From: CAZVBV01 sp964513975
GTDB taxonomy: Bacteria; Patescibacteriota; Gracilibacteria; UBA4473
Length of the DNA stretch: 11,174 bases
NCBI GenBank assembly: GCA_964513975.1
Contig: CAZEON010000040.1
Coordinates: 1 to 11,174, forward strand
Direction: 5' to 3'
The notes under the pieces were generated by a model, which had not been told where the DNA came from, did not search any database, and saw only the letters and a program-made list of their open reading frames with translations. Shown here piece after piece: positions 1 through 6,054 of the stretch (position 1 is the stretch's first letter; every line of letters starts with the position of its first letter). A program made the position numbers and the translations under genes.

Positions 1-3000
1 AAAATAGGTAATCAAGTATGGATGACTAAAAATCTTGCCTATTTACCAAGTGTAAATGCAGTAGCAGACGGAAGTGAAAGTGTTGCTAAGTATTATGTCT
101 ATGGATATGACGGAACTGATGTAGCCACAGCAAAAGCAACAGCTAATTACACAGACTATGGTGTTTTATATAATTATCCAGGAGCTTTAGCAGCAGCCCC
201 AGATGGGTTCACAGTCCCAACGGATGAAGAATTAAATGAGTTAGAATTAGCTACATTAGAAGTTATTGCTGAAACTGCTGGAGATGATTTAATGACTATT
301 TTAACTAATGGCAACGTTGGCATAGGAACAGAAAGTCCAGGAGCTAAACTTTCTGTACAAACCACAGGAACAACTGATATTCTTAACTTATTTGAAACAG
401 GAGGGACTGAGGTTATGACGGTATTAGAGAACGGCAACGTTGGAATCGGGACGACGAGTCCAGGTGACAAACTCACTGTCTCTGGTGGCGACATCATGTT
501 GGACACTGATGAACGACTCGAATGGGGTTCAACATCTTATATTGTCTCTGGTGAAAACAATCTAGGCATACGAGTTGCTGATGGAGGTAGCATCGATTTT
601 AGAACAGATGCTTCAGGTGGTACAAAGATGACAATCATTGATTCTGGTAACGTCGGCATCGGCACCACCACCCCTGCCACGCTCCTCACCATTGCCAATG
701 ACAACTGGATTTCTGCCATCGACAATGTCGGCACTGGATCGATCAATATGATGAAAGTAAATGCCGATGATGAAATCGAGTTTGGAGCGCCGCTCAATAT
801 CGGATCTCTCGAACTCTCGGATGATTCTGGTCTTGTCAAATTGGTCGACATGGGGGTTTCTTCAACGCCAAGTTCTGGAACAGTAGAAGGATACGCTCTT
901 GCTATCGATGCCACCGACATTCTCACCGTGCAAGCTGAAGCGGACGGGAGTGGGGGAACGCAGAACGAAAAAGTTACTATCGATGGAGACTTCGAAGTCA
1001 CAGGAACCTCAACGCTCTCCAATATGGTTATCTCCACCGACACCATCGGTGCACCGCTCAACACTGATATGAATTTCCAGACAGGAACCTCAAGCCTCGC
1101 GACACGGATGACGATTGCAGATGATGGGAATGTAGGCATCGGAACGACGAGTCCGGGTGAGAAACTAGAGGTTACAGGAAATATAAGTTTGTCTAATAAT
1201 ATTTATTTTAAAACAGCTGCTACTGGAATTTTTACAGATACAGCAGATGGTACGGATAACAAAGACATAAGATTTGGAGGGGGAGGTTCAGCTTCTTCAT
1301 CAAGAGGAGCTGTAATGATTTTAGCAGGAAATGAACATGGCGTTTATCCAGGACAATTTATAATTAATGCAGGGGAAGATGCTGGAGCACAAGTGAAAAT
1401 TGATAGTACTCTTAATGTAGGCAACGGTAAAGTAGGTATCGGGACGACGAGTCCGTCAGCGAAGTTGGATATATCTGATACTACTCCTGTTTTAAAACTA
1501 ACTAACGAACAATCCCTTAGTTCTCCAAATTGGAATGGAGTAACAATGGGAGATATAGATTTTAAAACTTCTGACGGAAGTGGAGGAGGTATTGGAACTG
1601 TGGCAAGAATACGTGCTATAAATACAGTATTAAATACAAACGACCCACAAGTTGGATTTAGTTTTTGGACTGGAAGTACAACATCTTTAAATGAGGCATT
1701 AAGGATAAACCACCTAGGCAAAGTTGGAATAGGAATGATAGATTCAACTGCTAAATTGGGTATAACTGCAATTTCTACTACTTCAACAGGAACTGGATTA
1801 AAAGTTGAGGGTGCTACTGGTGCAGGTGGAAGGGCTATTGTTCATTTTGATTCAACAGGTAGTAGTAATGAAAGATATTCACTTAGGGTTACTGGAGATA
1901 ATGAAGCAATAGAGGGATTAGTTGTAACAGAAGCAGGCAACGTAGGCATCGGAACGACGAGTCCAGGGGCGAAGTTGGATGTTGAAGCATCTTCTGCTAC
2001 AGATGGTATTAATGTTAAGAAAGATTCAAATTGGTTAAAGGTTCTTCCTAAACTGGAAATTGATACTTTTAATCCTCTTGTTGAGAAAGGAGATTCGGGA
2101 ATAATTTTTTCTAATGGAACTACTGATTATGGAAATTTTATTATTGCTCCTTGGAGTTCAAATAATTATGGAATAGTAATTAAAGGAACTACAGGCAACG
2201 TAGGAATCGGATTAAACGACCCCGGAGAAAAGTTAAGTGTCGCTGGAAATGTAATGATTGGCGACGGTGCGTGGTCTGATGGAACGACCACCGGGGATTT
2301 AGCAATACAGGGAAATGTAGGCATCGGAACGACGAGTCCTCAAAACAAATTAGACATCGAAGGAGGTGCGGTTATTGGTGTGACTTATTCGGGAACTAAT
2401 ACTGCCCCGACGAACGGGCTTTTGGTTGAGGGGAATGTAGGAATCGGCACGACGAGTCCTCTCTCAGCGCTTCATGTGAATGGAGGAACCGGAACACTCT
2501 CCACGGGTCTTACCTTTGGAGATGGGGATAGTGGATTGTATGAGTATGCTGATGATACTATATTTATTTCTACTGGTGGAAGTATGCGTTGGGAAGTTGG
2601 TGGTAATATTTTTGGAAATGCAAGTTCTGGAAAGTCAGCTCTTTATTTTGAAACTCCAAGTGCTACAAATCCAAATATTCTTCCAAACAGAAGCGACAAC
2701 GATACAGGAATAGGATACGCAGGAACCGACCAACTCTCCCTCATCGCTGGAGCGAAAGAAATCGCTCGACTCTCAGAAGCCACGACTGAGCAATTGATTG
2801 TAAATCCACAAGGAGATTTGACAGGAACCGCCGCCGCTCCAACGCTCGCTTTTGGAGATGGGGATAGTGGGTTTTATGAAAGTAGTGATGATGTAATGAG
2901 GGTTTCTATTGGAGGAACAGCGAAGTACCTAATAGACGCAGATAAGTTCCAAGGAATAGATACAAATAACTATTTTTATTTAAGCCAGATTGCAGCCACG

Positions 3001-4794
3001 GCGACTGCTCCAATTTATGTTTTTAGAGGTGACGTCAACACTGGTATTGGACATGCTGCCGCCGACCAACTCTCCCTCATCTCAGGAGGTGTCGAGATGA
3101 TGCGACTTGTGGAAGATACCGAGAATTACATCGAAGTTGCAGAAAATGACATGTGGCTCAAATGGCGGGATAATGCTGGCACGGGAACGATTAATGCGAT
3201 TAAAGTTAATGCCGATGACGAGCTGGAATTTGGAAGTGCGATAAATATTGGGACGATGGATTTTTCGGATGATTCAGGAGCGATTACATTTCTTGACATG
3301 GGAGTAACAAGTTCCGCAAGTGCTGACACGGAGGAATCCTATTCCTTTGCGATTGACGCTACGGACATTCTTTCTGTAAAAGCCGAATCTGACGGATCAG
3401 GAGGTATTCAGGATCCACAAGTAATTATTGGGAAAGGGGGAAGTGTGATTGGGGATACGGCAGAGCCGAGTTTGGCGTTTGGAGATGGGGATACGGGGTT
3501 CTATGAGAGTGCTGATGATAATTTTTCACTCATTTCTGGTGGAACCGAATTGGTAAAATTTGTAAATGATACGACCGATTATATCGAAGTGGCCGTGAAC
3601 GATATGTGGCTCAAATGGACAGATAATGCTGGGACGGGAACGATTAATGCGATAAAGACAAACGCTTCTGATGAAATAGAATTTGGAACAGCAATCAATA
3701 TAGGCACGCTCGACCTCTCGGACGATTCGGGATTGGTAACGCTCGTTGACATGGGGGTTACAGCAACGCCAGCCGCAGGTGTAGTTGAGGGATACAATTT
3801 CGCAGTAGACGCGACTGACATTCTAACGGTTTACGCTGAGGCTGACGGTTCAGGAGGGATTCAGAATAGTAGAGTGGGGATTGGAACGACGAGTCCGACG
3901 GGTTTATTGACTCTAAATGAGACTCCTGGAGCTTTGCAAGCTACTCCAACACTCGCATTTGGAGATGGTGATAGTGGGTTTTATGAAAGTAGTGATGATA
4001 CGCTAAACGTTGCTATTACTGGACTTAATCGGTGGAGTTTCGCAGGAGCAACATTTGGTGGTGCCACTGGAACAAGGTTTGAAATAAAGAATGTTGACGC
4101 CACGGCTACTGTTCCTGTATTTATTCCGAATGGTGGTGATGAAAATACGGGAATTGGACACGCCGCTGCCGACCAACTTTCCCTCATTTCGGGAGGAGTA
4201 GAAGGAATTCGAATAAACACGGCTACCAGCGGAGTTAACTACCTTGACGTGACTCCATCCGCTACTACTGCTGCTGTGCAAATCGCCACCGCCGGAACCG
4301 ATACCAATATTAATTTGTCCCTCATGCCAAAGGGGACTGGCGACGTCGGAATCAATGATACGACACCATCCTACAAACTTGATGTAAATGGAACTATTCG
4401 TGGGTTTACTATTACCGATAGTTCAGATGTCCGACTCAAGAAGAATATTACGCCACTTCAAAATGCGTTATCAAAAGTTCTCAGTCTGCAAGGAGTGAAT
4501 TATCAATGGATTGATGAAACAAAAGATCAAAGTCTTCAAATGGGGCTTATCGCTCAGGAGGTGGAAGAGGTTGTTCCAGAGGTAGTATTAACAGATGACG
4601 AAGGATACAAATCTATTGCCTATAGTAAATTGACGAGTCTTCTTATCGAGGCAGTAAAGGAAATCAATAGTATGGTTGAAACATTGGCGGCAAACATTAT
4701 GTTTCGATTTGAAGTGCAAGATACACAAATAGAGGCACAACAAATACAAATAGAACTTCTCGAACAACGTCTTAACGCTCTTGAATTACAGTAA
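1..4794 (+). CDS. Giant tail-fibre-like surface protein: FISUMP-like start, GNVGIG repeats, C-terminal S74 chaperone (5' partial)
   Basis: The frame is open from base 1. The first ATG (22) lies inside a FISUMP-like motif (IGNQVWMTKNL), so the true start is upstream. Counting codons from base 1, residues 1-85 resemble FISUMP (YGVLYNYPGAL, then PDGFTVPTDEE), although the usual Cys and Trp of that region are replaced. Residues 104-1456 carry twelve GNVGIGTTSP-type linkers between variable beta-rich modules, four FGDGDSGFYES modules and three long WLKW modules. The C-terminus has SSDVRLKKNI, a hallmark of the peptidase S74 intramolecular chaperone, with Ser1475 and Lys1480 in the S-x4-K spacing of the self-cleaving dyad. 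It continues with GLIAQEVEEVVPEVV, YSKLTSLLIEAVKEI and a final coiled coil. In phage fibres this domain drives trimerisation and is then released. A trimeric surface adhesin fibre is the likely role. The protein contains no cysteine. A phage tail fibre is the alternative, but no other phage gene is visible. Confidence 0.88.
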   Translation, partial: KIGNQVWMTKNLAYLPSVNAVADGSESVAKYYVYGYDGTDVATAKATANYTDYGVLYNYPGALAAAPDGFTVPTDEELNELELATLEVIAETAGDDLMTILTNGNVGIGTESPGAKLSVQTTGTTDILNLFETGGTEVMTVLENGNVGIGTTSPGDKLTVSGGDIMLDTDERLEWGSTSYIVSGENNLGIRVADGGSIDFRTDASGGTKMTIIDSGNVGIGTTTPATLLTIANDNWISAIDNVGTGSINMMKVNADDEIEFGAPLNIGSLELSDDSGLVKLVDMGVSSTPSSGTVEGYALAIDATDILTVQAEADGSGGTQNEKVTIDGDFEVTGTSTLSNMVISTDTIGAPLNTDMNFQTGTSSLATRMTIADDGNVGIGTTSPGEKLEVTGNISLSNNIYFKTAATGIFTDTADGTDNKDIRFGGGGSASSSRGAVMILAGNEHGVYPGQFIINAGEDAGAQVKIDSTLNVGNGKVGIGTTSPSAKLDISDTTPVLKLTNEQSLSSPNWNGVTMGDIDFKTSDGSGGGIGTVARIRAINTVLNTNDPQVGFSFWTGSTTSLNEALRINHLGKVGIGMIDSTAKLGITAISTTSTGTGLKVEGATGAGGRAIVHFDSTGSSNERYSLRVTGDNEAIEGLVVTEAGNVGIGTTSPGAKLDVEASSATDGINVKKDSNWLKVLPKLEIDTFNPLVEKGDSGIIFSNGTTDYGNFIIAPWSSNNYGIVIKGTTGNVGIGLNDPGEKLSVAGNVMIGDGAWSDGTTTGDLAIQGNVGIGTTSPQNKLDIEGGAVIGVTYSGTNTAPTNGLLVEGNVGIGTTSPLSALHVNGGTGTLSTGLTFGDGDSGLYEYADDTIFISTGGSMRWEVGGNIFGNASSGKSALYFETPSATNPNILPNRSDNDTGIGYAGTDQLSLIAGAKEIARLSEATTEQLIVNPQGDLTGTAAAPTLAFGDGDSGFYESSDDVMRVSIGGTAKYLIDADKFQGIDTNNYFYLSQIAATATAPIYVFRGDVNTGIGHAAADQLSLISGGVEMMRLVEDTENYIEVAENDMWLKWRDNAGTGTINAIKVNADDELEFGSAINIGTMDFSDDSGAITFLDMGVTSSASADTEESYSFAIDATDILSVKAESDGSGGIQDPQVIIGKGGSVIGDTAEPSLAFGDGDTGFYESADDNFSLISGGTELVKFVNDTTDYIEVAVNDMWLKWTDNAGTGTINAIKTNASDEIEFGTAINIGTLDLSDDSGLVTLVDMGVTATPAAGVVEGYNFAVDATDILTVYAEADGSGGIQNSRVGIGTTSPTGLLTLNETPGALQATPTLAFGDGDSGFYESSDDTLNVAITGLNRWSFAGATFGGATGTRFEIKNVDATATVPVFIPNGGDENTGIGHAAADQLSLISGGVEGIRINTATSGVNYLDVTPSATTAAVQIATAGTDTNINLSLMPKGTGDVGINDTTPSYKLDVNGTIRGFTITDSSDVRLKKNITPLQNALSKVLSLQGVNYQWIDETKDQSLQMGLIAQEVEEVVPEVVLTDDEGYKSIAYSKLTSLLIEAVKEINSMVETLAANIMFRFEVQDTQIEAQQIQIELLEQRLNALELQ
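697..987 (+). repeat. Long WLKW-type module, copy 1 (divergent)
   Basis: This encodes a segment from NDNWISAIDNVGTGS through NADDEIEFG, DDSGLVKLVDMGV and AIDATDILTV to ADGSGGTQN. It aligns with the copies at 3145 and 3598 over about 95 residues without obvious gaps, but it starts NDNWISAI where the others have NDMWLKW. The function of the module is unknown. Confidence 0.8.
3145..3429 (+). repeat. Long WLKW-type module, copy 2
   Basis: This encodes NDMWLKWRDNAGTGTINAIK through NADDELEFG, DDSGAITFLDMGV and AIDATDILSV to SDGSGGIQD. It directly follows a FGDGDSGFYES module and the short YIEVA connector. The same order recurs in copy 3, so the duplicated unit is larger than this module alone. Confidence 0.85.
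3598..3876 (+). repeat. Long WLKW-type module, copy 3
   Basis: This encodes NDMWLKWTDNAGTGTINAIK through NASDEIEFG, DDSGLVTLVDMGV and AVDATDILTV to ADGSGGIQN, then runs straight into a GIGTTSP linker. It begins 453 bases (151 codons) after copy 2. Its second half (LVDMGV, VEGY, ADGSGGIQN) is closer to copy 1 than to copy 2, which suggests partial gene conversion or separate duplications. Confidence 0.85.
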
Positions 4795-4796
4795 TA

Positions 4797-5870
4797 ATGA
4801 ACAATGAAAAAAAGAAAAAATCTACTTCCTTTTCTTCTCCCCCTCTAAGGGGGAGCGGGAGGGGGTATCTTCTTGCACTCTGGAAAAGATTGAAAGAGGT
4901 TTTTTTCTACCTAGCTAGGGTCCGGACCCTAGGTGGTTTGGGGTCCAGACCTTTTAAACTATTGAACACATTTCTTGTTCAACTAGGGGCTCTGCGAAAT
5001 CATCACAAGGTGCTTGCATTTTTTGCTTTAGTCTTTTTGATTGGAGGGGGATTTTTTCTTTTCTCAAATACACAATCAGCTTTTGCTGAGTGGTGGAACG
5101 ATGGGTGGTTGTATCGAAAAGAAATTGCGATTACGAATTCCAGTACAGCGCAAACAAATACGCAGGTTAAAATTATCAGTGGGACAGATTTAAGCGCGCT
5201 TGTTACCGCTGGGAAACTCCAATCAGACCTTGATGATCTTCGGTTTACTGATATTAATGGAAATGTTGTAGAATATTGGATTGAGGATTCAACAAACACG
5301 AGTGTCGATGTTTGGGGGTTATTGCCTTCGGTTCCTACTTCTGGAACAACGGTGTATATGTATTATGGAAACGCTAGTGCTGAAGCTGGTAAATCAACTG
5401 TAGGTAGTTCAGATTATCCTGGTGTTTCTTGTCAGGCTATTTTATTGAGTGGTGTTACTATTGACGGAACATATTATATTGATCCTACTGCTCAGGAAAC
5501 GAGTGACAAATTTCAAGCTTATTGTGACCTGACTAATGATGATGGTGGATGGACTATGATTATGAAAACCCAGGCTGATACCACTACTTTTCATTATGAT
5601 TCAGGATATTGGACTAGCTCGAACACTTATCAAGCTGATGACGTAAATACAAGTGTTGGTGATTCTAAATTTTCTAGTTTTAATACTTTACAGTTTTCTT
5701 CTTTAAGAGGTTGTGTTAGTTCTCCTGATACTAATTGTTTAATTCGAGAATTTGACCCGGCTAAAGATTCAGCTTTATCTTTATTTAGCGAAGCAGAGTC
5801 TTCCCCTTGTACTTGTGGTAATGATGGTGGGACCTTAACTTTTAGTGAAGGAAATCCAAATGCTGTATAA
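4797..5870 (+). CDS. Membrane-targeted DUF2341 and fibrinogen-like domain protein, probably C-terminally shortened
   Basis: The 357-residue product starts at an ATG two bases after the previous stop (TAATAATG), so it is probably cotranscribed or translationally coupled. No clear Shine-Dalgarno site is seen. Residues 1-70 form an unusually long basic N-region. Residues 71-90 (KVLAFFALVFLIGGGFFLF) form a hydrophobic helix, with possible signal peptidase cleavage after AFA (residue 97). Residues 98-200 match DUF2341: WWNDGWLYRKEIAI, then LRFTD, YWIE and VYMYYGNASA. Residues 208-357 begin as a fibrinogen-like domain: SCQAI, IDPTA, FQAYCDLTNDDGGWTMIMK. That domain usually exceeds 200 residues, but only about 150 are present and the expected C-terminal core is not visible. 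All six cysteines lie in this domain. Fibrinogen-like domains often bind acetylated sugars, so an adhesive lectin-like role is inferred. Confidence 0.82.
   Translation: MNNEKKKKSTSFSSPPLRGSGRGYLLALWKRLKEVFFYLARVRTLGGLGSRPFKLLNTFLVQLGALRNHHKVLAFFALVFLIGGGFFLFSNTQSAFAEWWNDGWLYRKEIAITNSSTAQTNTQVKIISGTDLSALVTAGKLQSDLDDLRFTDINGNVVEYWIEDSTNTSVDVWGLLPSVPTSGTTVYMYYGNASAEAGKSTVGSSDYPGVSCQAILLSGVTIDGTYYIDPTAQETSDKFQAYCDLTNDDGGWTMIMKTQADTTTFHYDSGYWTSSNTYQADDVNTSVGDSKFSSFNTLQFSSLRGCVSSPDTNCLIREFDPAKDSALSLFSEAESSPCTCGNDGGTLTFSEGNPNAV
4837..4855. repeat. GC-rich hairpin element inside the coding N-terminus
   Basis: CTCCCCCT and AGGGGGAG form a perfect 8-bp stem around the loop CTA. A following GGGAGGGGGT (about 4858-4867) can compete for the C-rich arm. 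It lies 40 bases into the DUF2341 gene and is read as part of SSPPLRGSGRGY. From general familiarity, elements of this CCCCCTCTAAGGGGG type are dispersed repeats in many uncultured bacterial genomes. That recollection was not checked here. Confidence 0.7.
4915..4951. repeat. 18-bp perfect palindrome plus adjoining hairpin inside the coding N-terminus
   Basis: CTAGGGTCCGGACCCTAG at 4915-4932 is a perfect palindrome. It is followed by GGTTTGG, loop GGT, CCAGACC (4935-4951), a 7-bp stem with one G-T wobble. Both parts share the GGTCCxGACC core. They are read in frame as ARVRTLGGLGSRPF, just upstream of the hydrophobic signal segment of the DUF2341 protein. Confidence 0.75.
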
Positions 5871-5888
5871 TCAAGGGAGACCGTGAGG

Positions 5889-5909
5889 CAGTTAACAGTT
5901 AATAGTTAA
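5889..5909 (+). repeat. Triple heptamer direct repeat (CAGTTAA x3)
   Basis: CAGTTAA, CAGTTAA and TAGTTAA stand head to tail, 19 bases after the DUF2341 stop. AAGGA and an ATG (5916) follow, and that ATG is out of frame with the next large gene. The A-rich stretch 5917-5946 contains two runs of seven A. No convincing promoter is visible here. Confidence 0.6.
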
Positions 5910-5950
5910 GGAATAATGATTAAAAAAATAAATAAAAAAATAATTGTAGA

Positions 5951-5970
5951 GGCAATCCCTTGTGGTTGCC
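5951..5970. repeat. Hairpin element GGCAA...TTGCC
   Basis: GGCAATCCCTTGTGGTTGCC can fold with a GGCAA/TTGCC stem extended by a wobble pair and a C-G pair. From general familiarity, GGCAACCACAAGGGATTGCC is a widespread dispersed intergenic repeat in uncultured bacteria. It also contains a possible GTG start (5962) for the LamG protein frame. Confidence 0.6.
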
Positions 5971-5984
5971 CAAAACAATGCAGT

Positions 5985-6002
5985 CGAGAATCCATATTCT
6001 CG
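5985..6002. repeat. Short perfect hairpin CGAGAAT-CCAT-ATTCTCG
   Basis: A perfect 7-bp stem with a 4-base loop lies 14 bases after the previous hairpin. The two are probably parts of one composite repeat element upstream of the LamG gene. Confidence 0.6.
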
Positions 6003-6054
6003 GGAGTCAAATGACCAGAAAGAACGTATAAAAAGTCTAAAAGCAGAAGAAAAA

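Larger units (their letters stand above)
2509..4203 (+). repeat. Four FGDGDSGFYESSDD modules, three with a GIGxAxxDQLSLI tail
   Basis: The TTT codon of FGDGD lies at 2515, 2851, 3478 and 3958. Copies at 2851 and 3958 match at 41 of 42 bases from that codon, while the sequence after them diverges strongly. Three copies (2515, 2851, 3958) end in a second conserved block, TGIGxAxxDQLSLI, near 2701, 3043 and 4147. The copy at 3478 lacks that tail and runs directly into a WLKW module. Each module therefore has conserved edges around a variable core of about 50 residues. Confidence 0.85.
310..4368 (+). repeat. Twelve dispersed GNVGIGTTSP-type linker repeats
   Basis: Approximate starts are 310, 433, 646, 1126, 1420, 1718, 1936, 2194, 2311, 2431, 3874 and 4339. 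Each encodes a version of G-N-V-G-I-G-T-T-S-P followed by a short hydrophobic strand such as AKLDV. At seven sites (433, 1126, 1420, 1936, 2311, 2431, 3874) the 11-mer ACGACGAGTCC is identical, although TTSP could be encoded in hundreds of ways. The sites at 310, 646, 1718, 2194 and 4339 have drifted. Spacing is irregular, from about 120 to over 1,400 bases, and the modules between them differ. Similar repeats occur in trimeric beta-helical phage fibres and bacterial tail-fibre-domain proteins. Confidence 0.9.

Noticed and set aside
174..1721. Long open frames on the minus strand opposite the fibre gene (174-506, 537-1139, 1344-1721)
   Set aside because: They mirror the repetitive coding strand, give Pro/Ser/Val-rich repeats such as VPIPTLP from GIGTTSP linkers, and lack domain or start signals.
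310..4368. Regularly recurring short repeats that could look like a CRISPR array
   Set aside because: Spacing is irregular, repeats are in frame and code for GNVGIGTTSP linkers, and the frame is open throughout; no cas gene is present.
1..4794. A prophage tail-fibre region
   Set aside because: The fibre and S74 domain are phage-like, but the neighbours are exported DUF2341 and LamG proteins and pyrE. No other tail, capsid, terminase or integrase gene is visible. The upstream side cannot be seen.
22..4794. ATG at 22 as the real start of the fibre gene
   Set aside because: The frame is open to base 1 and the preceding residues (KIGNQVW) belong to the same FISUMP-like motif.
5916..6014. A separate small gene of 32 codons (MIKKINKK...)
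   Set aside because: It runs through repeat elements and has no recognisable protein feature past the first eight residues; better explained as a relic start for the LamG gene.
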